From the NCBI GenBank assembly GCA_030430625.1, contig JAUIKL010000001.1:62001-126000 (forward strand): a stretch of 64,000 bases of DNA. The letters run 5' to 3'. This stretch comes from Gemmatimonadota bacterium (lineage in GTDB: Bacteria > Gemmatimonadota > Gemmatimonadetes > Longimicrobiales > Gaopeijiaceae). Positions 18,692 to 27,027 of this stretch are shown in pieces. The notes under the pieces were generated by a model, which saw only the letters and a program-made list of their open reading frames with translations, searched no databases and was not told where the DNA came from. The stretch's first letter is position 1, and each line of letters starts with the position of its first letter. Both the position numbers and the translations under genes were made by a program.

Positions 18692-20214
18692 CGCCCTTTC
18701 CCGTCCGTATCACTCGCGGCGGAGCGCCCGCCGAGATCCATGTCCATGGCCGCCGCCCACGCGGCGTCCGGATCGACTCGACCCGGGTACTCCCTCCGTC
18801 TGCCCGCGCGGGTCAGGAGCACCGCGCCGAACCCGATCTGTGCGGCCGCGAAGACCGCGATCCCACCCGCCAGGATGAAGAGGAAGCCGAACACGCCCAG
18901 GAGGGGCACGATCGAGACGATGTGCCCGGCAATGAACAGCCCCGCGATCCCGATCAGACCACCGAAGAGGGTGAAGATGTGGTTGGACTTCCGGATCCAC
19001 CCCGTCCAAGGGAGGTTGCTGTCCGCCATCCACTCGCCCGCGTTCCTCGCGACGGCCACGAAGCCGAGCACACCCGCCAGGGCAGCCGCCAGAGGGAAGA
19101 GGGGGAGCCAGGCGATCGCGACCGGGATCCCCACGATCGAGATCACGAGGGCGACCGTTCCGAGGAGCCAGACCGGTACGAGGAGGATGCTACCCGCCAG
19201 CCCGACGGCCGCGGAACGACCGGGAGAGCGTCTCGCGGTCTCCGAGACGGCGTCGACGTTCTGTCCCGCGAAGCCGATGAACCCGGCCCCCATGAGCCCG
19301 ATCAGGAAGACCGCGATCAGCTTCTCGACGATGTTGCCGACAGTGCGTGTCACGGGCCGGAAGACCGAGGAGACGCCCCGGCCGTCGCGGTCCCGGCTGT
19401 CACGGAACTCCGCGCGGATCTCGTCACGCAGCTCGGCGCGAAGATCGGAATCCGATTCCCGCTCTTCCTCGAGCAGATCGATGATCCCGTCCCGGACATC
19501 ACCTTCGGAGCGGGCCACCCGTGTGTCCGCCAGTCGGACCTGGCCGAGCACCTCTCCGTCCTCCCTCAGGTCGAGTACCCCGCCGACCACGACCGCGTCC
19601 CCATCCAGCGTACCGTCGATTCGCAGCGTGCCGTCGATCACGACGATCGTGCCCTCGCGGCGATCGGAGATCCGAACGTCTTCGTCCACGTAGACCTCGA
19701 CATCCTCGTCGAGACCGTCGAGCGCCTCCTCCAGAACGTCGAGGCGACCGAGTGACCGGAGGAGGAAACGGCCGAGTGACTCTTCGTCACGCTCGACCCG
19801 GACATCGCGAACCTCGACGTCATCGGCCGAACGGACAGCCCTCTCGAGGGCTTCGTCGACCCGGGTCGCGATCTCGTCCGAGGTCGGCGCTTCCCAGGTA
19901 TCCAGTGCCTCGGCGAGTTCGCCGTTTTCCAGGCTCATAGCGTCCTGGATCAGAGCCCGCCACGCGTCGTCGAGTTCTCCACCGCGCGGATACGAGCCGA
20001 TCTCCGCCCCGTCGACGAAGACCCGTCCGTCCTCGAGAGCGAGGCTGAACTCGGTGTCGTCCTCGAAGACGACGGCGAGAGCGGAGCCGGACGACGACGC
20101 CGAGATGCTCTTGGAGACGATCGCGCGAGACTGCGCGTCGACCGCCGCGGGAAGGACGAGACCGGCGACCACCAGGGCCGTCGCGGCCCTACGAAGCCAG
20201 TCGAGCATGTGCAT
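18688..20214 (-). CDS. Polymer-forming (bactofilin-like) membrane protein
   Basis: A 508-residue protein with a signal peptide (1-28). Residues ~30-150 include an acidic helical region. Residues ~160-235 hold a beta-helix-like stretch with repeated V-I-D-G-T-L/G-D-A units (TIVVIDGTLRIDGTLDGDAV, GGVLDLREDGEVLGQVRLA), resembling polymer-forming cytoskeletal domains. An acidic coiled segment (about 240-275, Glu/Asp/Arg-rich) follows, then about five hydrophobic segments over 290-470 and a short polar tail. It likely spans the inner membrane with the repeat part in the periplasm. It overlaps the anti-sigma gene by 26 bases, and its stop overlaps the next start. The family assignment is by resemblance. 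Confidence 0.65.
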   Translation of the reverse strand: MHMLDWLRRAATALVVAGLVLPAAVDAQSRAIVSKSISASSSGSALAVVFEDDTEFSLALEDGRVFVDGAEIGSYPRGGELDDAWRALIQDAMSLENGELAEALDTWEAPTSDEIATRVDEALERAVRSADDVEVRDVRVERDEESLGRFLLRSLGRLDVLEEALDGLDEDVEVYVDEDVRISDRREGTIVVIDGTLRIDGTLDGDAVVVGGVLDLREDGEVLGQVRLADTRVARSEGDVRDGIIDLLEEERESDSDLRAELRDEIRAEFRDSRDRDGRGVSSVFRPVTRTVGNIVEKLIAVFLIGLMGAGFIGFAGQNVDAVSETARRSPGRSAAVGLAGSILLVPVWLLGTVALVISIVGIPVAIAWLPLFPLAAALAGVLGFVAVARNAGEWMADSNLPWTGWIRKSNHIFTLFGGLIGIAGLFIAGHIVSIVPLLGVFGFLFILAGGIAVFAAAQIGFGAVLLTRAGRRREYPGRVDPDAAWAAAMDMDLGGRSAASDTDGKGR

Positions 20215-21421
20215 AGCGGCCTTCCGAAGGCCGGTCGGTGACGAGGTTGCGGTACAACACGCGCAGCGCGAGGACCGAGACGATCATGTACCCCACGACC
20301 GCCGCACCCAGGAGGAGCGGCGAATCGGAGAGGACTTCCACCGCCGAAGGACCACCGATCGCGGTGACGGCGCGCGTGAACGTTCCGCCGACGGCCGAAC
20401 CCGCGAGACCGACCAGGTCCGCGATCTGCCACGCGACGAAGGACAGGAGGGACCCCATGGTGACGGTCGGGTGGGAGAAGACCGCCCACACCGCGAGGCC
20501 GAAGATCGCGAGAGGAGTCACGGCCATCCCCGTGAGGGCGGCCATGGTCTCCCTGGGTCGACCGAGGGTGCGCCGGATCGCGACGGCCAGACCGGAGCGC
20601 TGGGGCACGGGCGCGGCCGCGGCCAACATCTGCTCGATCCGGTACGCCGCCATGACACGTTCCCCGAAGCCTTCGCTCGGCTCAGGCCGCTCCAGCGCCC
20701 GCAGGTCGACGTGGAGCCGACGCCACGCGTGGACCTCCGAGGCACACGACGCACACTCGCCGACGTGAGCCCGCACACGCGCGACGGCTCGCGGTGTCAG
20801 CGCACCATCGACGAAGTCCTGAAGCAGGGCCTCGGGCAAATGGGCCGACGTGTCCCCCTTGGCGAGTCGGGCGACCCGCTGGCGGATGCGTGCGGCCAGG
20901 GGGAGCGTCGCCGACGCATCCACACGGGCCATGACCCGCTCCCGGAAGCCGTTGGCCGGGGCGAACGAGCGCAGCCCGTCGAGATCCCGGAAGATCACGG
21001 CCCACGTGTCGACTTCGAGACTGCACGACGCGCAGGCGGCCAGGTGCGCTTCGATGCGCTTCGTCCGTCGGGGGCCGAACGCACCCTCGAGGAGATCCTG
21101 GATCGTGTCCTGATCGAGGTGCCCCTCCGCGTCGGCCGACAGGCCGGCCTGAACCCGGTCCCGTACCCGTGCCGCGAGCGGCTGAGGCTGGGGAAGCTCG
21201 ACCTCGGACATGACCCGCTCCGCGAAGCCGTGCAGCGGCCGGTGGGAACCGAGTCCGTCGAGATCCTCGAAGAGGACGCGCCAGCCGTCGAGTTCGGCCG
21301 AACACCGGGCGCACGACTCGAGGTGCTTCTCGGCGGACGCGCGCTCCCGACGGGAGAGCTCGCCCTCGAGAAACGCCTGGAGGCGTTCCGGGCTCAGGTG
21401 ATCGGCGTGCTGTGAACTCAC
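20189..21421 (-). CDS. Membrane anti-sigma factor with three zinc-finger repeats
   Basis: A 410-residue protein. Three consecutive ~95-residue repeats each carry the anti-sigma zinc motif H-x3-C-x2-C: HLESCARC, HLAACASC and HVGECASC. Each is followed by a helix with LDGL/LRAL and then GF-ERVM. Zinc-binding anti-sigma proteins normally have one such domain. The final ~130 residues contain two to three membrane helices (PLAIFGLAVWAVF, LLLGAAVVGYMIVSVLAL). It probably sequesters the sigma factor encoded 142 bases upstream. The GTG start at 21421 has a strong AAGGAG eight bases upstream. It is followed by an overlapping membrane-protein gene. Confidence 0.82.
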   Translation of the reverse strand: MSSQHADHLSPERLQAFLEGELSRRERASAEKHLESCARCSAELDGWRVLFEDLDGLGSHRPLHGFAERVMSEVELPQPQPLAARVRDRVQAGLSADAEGHLDQDTIQDLLEGAFGPRRTKRIEAHLAACASCSLEVDTWAVIFRDLDGLRSFAPANGFRERVMARVDASATLPLAARIRQRVARLAKGDTSAHLPEALLQDFVDGALTPRAVARVRAHVGECASCASEVHAWRRLHVDLRALERPEPSEGFGERVMAAYRIEQMLAAAAPVPQRSGLAVAIRRTLGRPRETMAALTGMAVTPLAIFGLAVWAVFSHPTVTMGSLLSFVAWQIADLVGLAGSAVGGTFTRAVTAIGGPSAVEVLSDSPLLLGAAVVGYMIVSVLALRVLYRNLVTDRPSEGRYAHARLAS

Positions 21422-21563
21422 TTCGGGACTCCTTCTTCGGTCCGTCTCCCACTACGGCTCGGGACCGAGCGAAGTTTCATGAAAAGTGTACCTCGGACGC
21501 CACTCTTTCGAGAGTCCGTAGGCCGATGTCCCACAGGGACGTAGCGCCGGTCCGACATCGTCA

Positions 21564-22232
21564 CTAGGCCAGGTGAGCGAGCGATTTTCTGAGCTCGCCG
21601 CGCGCGCGGTGGAGGTAGGTCTTCACGGTACCGAGCGGGAGGTCCATGATGTCGGCGATCTCGTCGTACGCGTACCCCTCGACGTGGCGCAGGACGATGA
21701 CGGTCCGGTACTCCTCCCGGAGGCCCCCGATGGCGTCTTCGATCTGGTTCCCGAGCTCCCGGTGCTCGACGTATTCGGCCGGGTTCTCGTCCTTCGACTC
21801 GATGACGACCTGGCTCTGACTGATTTCGTCGGCCGTGCGAGCGTGGGGGGACCCGTCGATCGAGACCGTGTCGAGCTTCCGCTTGCGCAGATAGTCGATC
21901 GTGTGGTTGTTCGCGATCTTCAGGATCCAGTTGCTGAACTTGTAACTGGTCTTGTAGGTGCCGATCGCGTTGAAGGCCCGGATGAACGCTTCCTGGGCCA
22001 GATCTTCGGCCAGCGTGCGGTCCCGGACCATCCGGTAGATGAGGGAAAAGACCGGGCGCTCGTAGCGGACGAGGAGTTCGCGGAATGCGGACTCCTGGCC
22101 TCGCGCCGCGAAGGTCGCGAGGTCTCGGTCATCCAGCGTGGCGTAGTCCGGAGCGGCCAGCGTTCGTGATCCCTGCCGTGAGTCAGCGAACCAGCGCGTC
22201 GAGCGCGGCAGAGAAGCGGTATCGGTGCTCAT
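21564..22232 (-). CDS. ECF-type RNA polymerase sigma factor
   Basis: A 222-residue sigma-70 family protein with only regions 2 and 4. Region 2 spans residues ~45-115 (FRELLVRYERPVFSLIYRMV, LAQEAFIRAFNAIGTYK, FSNWILKIANNHTIDYLRKR) and region 4 spans ~165-215 (LREEYRTVIVLRHVEGYAYD, LPLGTVKTYLHRARGELRKS). The linker between is acidic. The ATG at 22232 is chosen over longer frames because the upstream codons look non-coding. It is divergent from ubiE, and the gene after it encodes the three-finger anti-sigma factor. It likely responds to envelope stress given the membrane-protein neighbours; the target promoter is not known. Confidence 0.88.
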   Translation of the reverse strand: MSTDTASLPRSTRWFADSRQGSRTLAAPDYATLDDRDLATFAARGQESAFRELLVRYERPVFSLIYRMVRDRTLAEDLAQEAFIRAFNAIGTYKTSYKFSNWILKIANNHTIDYLRKRKLDTVSIDGSPHARTADEISQSQVVIESKDENPAEYVEHRELGNQIEDAIGGLREEYRTVIVLRHVEGYAYDEIADIMDLPLGTVKTYLHRARGELRKSLAHLA

Positions 22233-22295
22233 CGAGAGTGCCCTACGGTGCCCCGACCTCCGGGGTTTCGACCGCGCGCGCACGCCAGGCTCCCG

Positions 22296-22324
22296 TTGAG
22301 TGCCCCTCCCGCTTCCCGTAGCTT
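22296..22324 (+). promoter_or_regulatory. Promoter of ubiE
   Basis: TTGAGT (22296-22301), 17 bases, TAGCTT (22319-22324). The transcript start would be near 22331, giving a leader of about 64 bases before the ATG of ubiE at 22395. The element lies inside the sigma-factor upstream region on the other strand. Confidence 0.6.
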
Positions 22325-22394
22325 TCGGCCCCGTGCCGACCCCCGGCACCGCAGTCGGGCTTCCCACAAGTTACGCGGCCGAGCGACACCTGTC

Positions 22395-23123
22395 ATGCAA
22401 AGCACCCCCGAGGCCGCGCCGAAAGCGGGAGCCGCTCGAGAAGAGCAGGTCCAGCAGATCTTTTCGGAGATCGCCCCACGCTACGACCTGCTGAACCACG
22501 TCCTCAGTCTCAACATCGACAAGTCGTGGCGACGCCGCGCGGTCGACACGCTCGAGTGGGAGGGACGTGCCGACGGCACGTACCTGGACGCTTGCGCCGG
22601 GACCTACGACCTGGCGCTCGAATTGGCAAAACGTCCGTCGTTCCGCGGGGACGTCGTCGCCTCCGACTTCGCCCAGCCGATGCTGGCCGAGGGACTCGGC
22701 AAGATCACGGAGGCATCGATTCGCCCGGTCTGCGGGGACTCGCTTCGTCTCCCCTTCGGCGACGACGTCTTCGACGGGGCGACGGTCGGCTTCGGAGTCC
22801 GCAATCTGGCCCGGTTGGAGCAGGGGCTCGCAGAGTTCCAGCGCGTCCTCAAGCCGGGACGACGCCTCGTGGTCCTGGAGTTCACGGTCCCGCCCAACCC
22901 GATCGTCCGAGCCGGGTACCACATGTACTTCCACCACGTCCTTCCCGTGGTTGGGCGTATCGTCTCGGGTCACCCGTGGGCGTACACGTACCTGCCGGAG
23001 TCGGTCAAGGAGTTTCCCGGACCCCAGGCGCTCTCGGAACTCTTCGAGAGCGCGGGTTTCGGTGAGACCGGATGGAAGCTCGTCTCCGGTGGGATCGCGG
23101 CCATCCACTGGGGACGTGCCTGA
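22395..23123 (+). CDS. ubiE: Demethylmenaquinone/ubiquinone C-methyltransferase UbiE/MenG
   Basis: A 242-residue SAM-dependent methyltransferase. The N-terminus has the family motif IFSEIAPRYDLLNHVLSLNI, followed by WRRRAVD; the SAM site is YLDACAGTYDLALELA; and the later signature is VGFGVRNLARLEQGLAEFQR with EFTVPPN. It methylates the quinone ring, here most likely demethylmenaquinone. The ATG at 22395 follows a promoter at 22296. It stands as a single gene converging with an M16 peptidase gene seven bases away. Confidence 0.94.
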   Translation: MQSTPEAAPKAGAAREEQVQQIFSEIAPRYDLLNHVLSLNIDKSWRRRAVDTLEWEGRADGTYLDACAGTYDLALELAKRPSFRGDVVASDFAQPMLAEGLGKITEASIRPVCGDSLRLPFGDDVFDGATVGFGVRNLARLEQGLAEFQRVLKPGRRLVVLEFTVPPNPIVRAGYHMYFHHVLPVVGRIVSGHPWAYTYLPESVKEFPGPQALSELFESAGFGETGWKLVSGGIAAIHWGRA

Positions 23124-23129
23124 CACACG

Positions 23130-24647
23130 TCAGCGAGGCGCGCCTGGATCGAGGCGTGTGACCGGACCGAAGCGGGACAGGGGACCTTCGAGCGCCTCGG
23201 CGTCGCCGACCACGAGGATCGACATCCGGTCGGGGTGGAGCTCCTCGCGGAAGACGCCGAGGACATCGTCCGGCCCGACGCGCTGCACGCCGCGCCAGTA
23301 CGAATCGAGCCAGTCGGCCGGGAGGCCCTGCGCCAGGTAGAACATCTGCCGCGCCACGACCTGACTCGGCGAGTCGAAGCTGAAGACGAAGCCGTTCACG
23401 AAGCTGTCCACGGTGCGCTGCACCTCGTCCATCGTCGGCGGCTCGGTGGTCAGCTCCTCCATCGTCTCGAGAATCACCTCGATCGCGTCGGCGGTTCGTT
23501 CGGGCCGAGTCCGTGTGGTGGCCGCGATGATCCCCTCGTGGGAGGCGGGGGTCGTCCAGATGGAGGTGGCGGAGTAGGCGAAGCCCTCCTCCGTCCGGAC
23601 CCGTCCGAGGATGCGGGACGAGAAGCCCCCGCCGCCGAGGACGGAGTTGCCGATCATCGCGGCGTAGTAGCGGGGAGAGTCGGCGAGCCGAACGTTCGTG
23701 GCGTGCGCCATCACGATCACGGACTGCGCCAGATCCCGGTCGACGAGGTACACGCCCGGCGCCCTGCGGATGTCGGGGGCAGGGGCGCCCGGCAGCGGGC
23801 GGGCGCACGGGGGGATGCGCCGTACGAAGGCGTTCAGGGTCGACTCCAACCCCGCGGCCCCGAGGTCTCCCGTCACACCCAGGGTGAGGTTGTCCCGGCA
23901 CACGATCCGTCGGTGGACACCTTCGAAGCGTGCCCGGGTGAGCCGCGCCGGAGCCAAGTCCGACGCGTCCATCTCCCAGCCGACCGGGTGATCTCCGAAG
24001 AGAAGCCGGTTCATCTCGGAGAAGGCCAGACGGGCCGGGTCGTCCACCCGGCGGAGGACGCTCTCCATCTGTCGATTGCGCCACGCGGCGACTTCGACCG
24101 AGTCGAAGGCCGGCCGGGTGAGCATCTCCCCCCACACGTCGACGGCCGCTTCCAGGTTGGCGCTGAGCGTATTCACGGACGTCGTGATGCTCCCGCCCGC
24201 GCTTCCGAACGAGACCTGGAGAGCCAGCCCTTCCAGCTCTTCGTCGACCTCCCTCGGGGTGCGCTCGGTCGTACCGCCGTACCGAAGCAGGGCGGGGAGG
24301 CCGGAGGCCACGCCGTACACCTCTCGCCCGAAGCGACCGTAGCCACCACGGAGGTAGGCGTGGATCGTGACGAGGGGCAGGGTGGGGTCTTCGAGAGCGA
24401 AGACAGGAACACCGTCGATGTCCCATCGCTCGACCGACGGGCGATCGAAGGTGATAGGGCGGGCGACGAGCTCCCGGACCGTCTCCCGCAGGACGTCGTT
24501 CTGCCCCGCGGCGGCGCTGGGCGCGAGGGTCGACAGTATGCAGGCGGCAACGAGGCTCGTCGCGGCCCTGAGCCTCGTCGGGGCGACCCGTCTCGGTGTA
24601 GTTCGTCTCGGCCGAGTGACTCGTATCGGCGCGCGGACTCGCCTCAT
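23130..24647 (-). CDS. M16-family peptidase-like protein, inactive subunit
   Basis: A 505-residue protein with a basic N-terminus and a hydrophobic signal region (ATSLVAACILSTLAPSAAAG). It has the M16 fold pattern (LPLVTIHAYLRGGYGRFGRE, MLTRPAFDSVEVAAWR, NSVLGGGGFSSRILGRVRTE) but lacks the HxxEH zinc motif: the equivalent position reads GLPALLRYGG. The second-half R-Y-like region is retained (EEGFAYSATS). Such inactive partners pair with a catalytic subunit, here the next gene upstream. The start ATG overlaps that gene's stop by four bases (ATGA). It is the last gene of the purD operon. Confidence 0.88.
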   Translation of the reverse strand: MRRVRAPIRVTRPRRTTPRRVAPTRLRAATSLVAACILSTLAPSAAAGQNDVLRETVRELVARPITFDRPSVERWDIDGVPVFALEDPTLPLVTIHAYLRGGYGRFGREVYGVASGLPALLRYGGTTERTPREVDEELEGLALQVSFGSAGGSITTSVNTLSANLEAAVDVWGEMLTRPAFDSVEVAAWRNRQMESVLRRVDDPARLAFSEMNRLLFGDHPVGWEMDASDLAPARLTRARFEGVHRRIVCRDNLTLGVTGDLGAAGLESTLNAFVRRIPPCARPLPGAPAPDIRRAPGVYLVDRDLAQSVIVMAHATNVRLADSPRYYAAMIGNSVLGGGGFSSRILGRVRTEEGFAYSATSIWTTPASHEGIIAATTRTRPERTADAIEVILETMEELTTEPPTMDEVQRTVDSFVNGFVFSFDSPSQVVARQMFYLAQGLPADWLDSYWRGVQRVGPDDVLGVFREELHPDRMSILVVGDAEALEGPLSRFGPVTRLDPGAPR

Positions 24648-26191
24648 CGGGTGCCCTCCCGTCCGATCGTAGCGACCGTCCGGTTGTCCTCGGTGAGGTA
24701 GGTCGCCGCGACTCGGCGCACGTCCTCACGTTCGACAGCCAGGAAGTCGTCGGCCACCCGGAAGGTCTCCCGCCAATCCCCGAAGAAGGAGGCCGACTCG
24801 GCCAGCTGGAAGGCGAGACCGAGGTTCGACTGCATCCGCCGTATTCCGCTGGCCGCGACCTGGTTCTTGATCCGCTGGAGTTCCGCTTCGGTCGGACCGT
24901 CGCGGGACAGCCGGTCGATCTCCTCGTAGATCGCGCGCTCGAGATCCGCGGGTGTCGCCGGAGCGATCGGGGTGGCGTCGATCTGGAAGAGCCCCGGATA
25001 CAGCGAGCCGGGGCCGATCGATGCAAATGCGGCCGTCGCCACGGACTCTTCGGTGACGAGGCGGCGGTGAAGCCTCGACGTGCGACCCCCGGTCAGAACG
25101 GATGCGAGGATCCCGAGGGCCGGGTTGTCGGGGTGCGAGCCGTCGGGCACACGCCACCCGATCCGGAGCAGCGGCTCCGCGTCCCACGGAATGTCGACCC
25201 GACGCTCCTCGGATTGCTCCGGTTCTACGACGCCGACGGGAGGCGGGCGATCGCCCGCGGGAAGTCGGCCGAGGTACTCGGTCGCCCATCCAGCCACGTC
25301 GTCGGCGTCGATGTCTCCCACGACCGCCAGCACGGCATTGGCAGGACCGTAGAAGCGCCGATAGTACGCCTCCACCTCGGGCCGACTCAGCCGCTCCAGA
25401 TCCTCCATCGTTCCGACGACCGGTCTGCCGTACGGGTGCTGTCGAAAGGCCGCGCTCAGGTGCTGCTCGTACAGGGTGCCGCCGGGGCTCGCATCGACCC
25501 TCATCCGACGCTCCTCCATGACGACCGCACGCTCCGCGTGGAACTCTCGAAAGACCGGATTCGCCATCCGGTCGGCCTCGAGGGCGAAGAACAGCTCGGC
25601 TCGGGCCGACGGGAGTTCGACGTAGTAGATGGTCGCCTCGGACGTCGTCATCGCGTTGAGGCCCCGAGCCCCCGCTCGCGAGAGGATCTCCGAGTACTCG
25701 TTGGGTACGACGAAGCGCCGCGCTTCGTCCTCGAGCGAGTCGAGGCGTTCGGCCCACGTCGCGATCTGGCTCTCCTCGACGGAGCTTCGATCCCGGGCAT
25801 CGACGATCGAGTCGTGGAGGGCATCGATTCGAACGAAGAGCCGACGTTCGGCGTCCGCGTCGGTCGTTCCGACGGTCTCGGTCCCCTTGAAGAGCATGTG
25901 CTCGAGGAGGTGCGCGATGCCCGTCTGTCCTGGACCCTCGTCGACGCCCCCCACTCGGAACTGCATGACGAAGGAGACGGTCGAGGCTCCGTCGCGCGGG
26001 ACGACCAGGATCCGCATCCCGTTCTCGAGCGTGATCTCTCGGACCGGAAGGTCGACGACGTCGTCGTCGAAGTCCTGCGCCGAGATCGGCCCGGCGGCTC
26101 CCGCCGGAAGGAGGACCGCGCCGGTCGCGAACGCGACGATCGCGCCGCGCGGTCGCGCAAGACGGCGGTGTCGGGGTCGCGGCTGCGTCAC
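24644..26191 (-). CDS. M16-family zinc peptidase, catalytic subunit
   Basis: A 515-residue protein. The zinc site is HLLEHMLFKG (H-x-x-E-H inverted motif) in TGIAHLLEHMLFKGTETVG. The N-terminal domain has a typical ILVVPRDGASTVSFVMQFRV strand pair, and a signal region precedes it (GAIVAFATGAVLLPAGAA). It is probably exported and acts with the inactive partner downstream. A GTG at 26191 is chosen because it gives the signal peptide and overlaps the mutM stop in the order GTGA; the open frame otherwise extends 114 codons upstream in shadow sequence. Confidence 0.9.
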   Translation of the reverse strand: MTQPRPRHRRLARPRGAIVAFATGAVLLPAGAAGPISAQDFDDDVVDLPVREITLENGMRILVVPRDGASTVSFVMQFRVGGVDEGPGQTGIAHLLEHMLFKGTETVGTTDADAERRLFVRIDALHDSIVDARDRSSVEESQIATWAERLDSLEDEARRFVVPNEYSEILSRAGARGLNAMTTSEATIYYVELPSARAELFFALEADRMANPVFREFHAERAVVMEERRMRVDASPGGTLYEQHLSAAFRQHPYGRPVVGTMEDLERLSRPEVEAYYRRFYGPANAVLAVVGDIDADDVAGWATEYLGRLPAGDRPPPVGVVEPEQSEERRVDIPWDAEPLLRIGWRVPDGSHPDNPALGILASVLTGGRTSRLHRRLVTEESVATAAFASIGPGSLYPGLFQIDATPIAPATPADLERAIYEEIDRLSRDGPTEAELQRIKNQVAASGIRRMQSNLGLAFQLAESASFFGDWRETFRVADDFLAVEREDVRRVAATYLTEDNRTVATIGREGTR

Positions 26192-27015
26192 GTCGGTTGG
26201 CACGTCGGACAGAAGAAGGCGGAGCGATTGGAGAGGACGACCCGCTCCACGGTGTCCCCGCACGCAGCACACGGTTCGCCGTCGCGCCCGTACACGTGGA
26301 GTGCGCGCGCGAAGGTCCCCTCCTCGCCGTCGGCGTTGCGGTAGTCCCGGATGGTCGTTCCTCCTGCAGCGATCGCGTCGGACAGGACCTGACGGATCGC
26401 CCCGTGCAACTTCACGGCCTCGGCCTCTTCGACCGTCGAAGCGGCTCGCAAGGGATGCACCCCCGACAGGTAGAGCGCTTCGGCCGCGTAGATATTCCCC
26501 ACGCCCGCGATCTTCTTCTGGTCCAGGAGCCAACTACGCATCGGGGCCCGGGATCGTTGCAGGGCGGCGTGGAGATCACTCGGGAGGAAGTCGTCGGCGA
26601 GGGGCTCCGGACCCATGGCTGCGGAGCGCGCCTCCCACGTGGTGGCGTCGAGGCACTCCACCGTGCCGAAGCGACGCACGTCGTCGAAGACCAGAACTCC
26701 TCCGTCGACGAACCGGAATCGAACGGCGGGGTGCGTGGGGCGTGCTCCTCCGCGGGGTGGGAGGTCGAAGGGGAGAAGCCGACCCGTCATGCCAAGATTG
26801 ACCGCGATCACGGCGTCGTCGTCGAGGCCGATCACCACATTCTTGGCCCTTCGATCCACGCCCTGGATCACCCGGTCTCGAACCTTCGGCCCGAAGCTCC
26901 GCTTCGCCTCCCTCAGGATGTCGGGCTTGAGTACCTCGGCCCGTCGGATCCTGCGTCCCACGATCGTGCGGCGCAGGCCTCGGACGATCGTCTCCGCTTC
27001 GGGCAGCTCGGGCAC
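26188..27015 (-). CDS. mutM: Formamidopyrimidine-DNA glycosylase MutM
   Basis: A 275-residue base-excision repair enzyme removing oxidised guanine. The N-terminus is MPELPEAETIVRGLRR, in which the catalytic Pro1-Glu2 pair is intact. Lys in GMTGRLL is conserved, and the C-terminal zinc finger shows as CAACG and CPTC, with YGRDGEPC before. DQKKIAGVGNIYAAEALYLS is the H2TH signature. Length is normal. It lies 12 bases after purD, and its stop overlaps the M16 gene. Confidence 0.97.
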   Translation of the reverse strand: MPELPEAETIVRGLRRTIVGRRIRRAEVLKPDILREAKRSFGPKVRDRVIQGVDRRAKNVVIGLDDDAVIAVNLGMTGRLLPFDLPPRGGARPTHPAVRFRFVDGGVLVFDDVRRFGTVECLDATTWEARSAAMGPEPLADDFLPSDLHAALQRSRAPMRSWLLDQKKIAGVGNIYAAEALYLSGVHPLRAASTVEEAEAVKLHGAIRQVLSDAIAAGGTTIRDYRNADGEEGTFARALHVYGRDGEPCAACGDTVERVVLSNRSAFFCPTCQPT

Positions 27016-27027
27016 GGTCCGCTCCGG

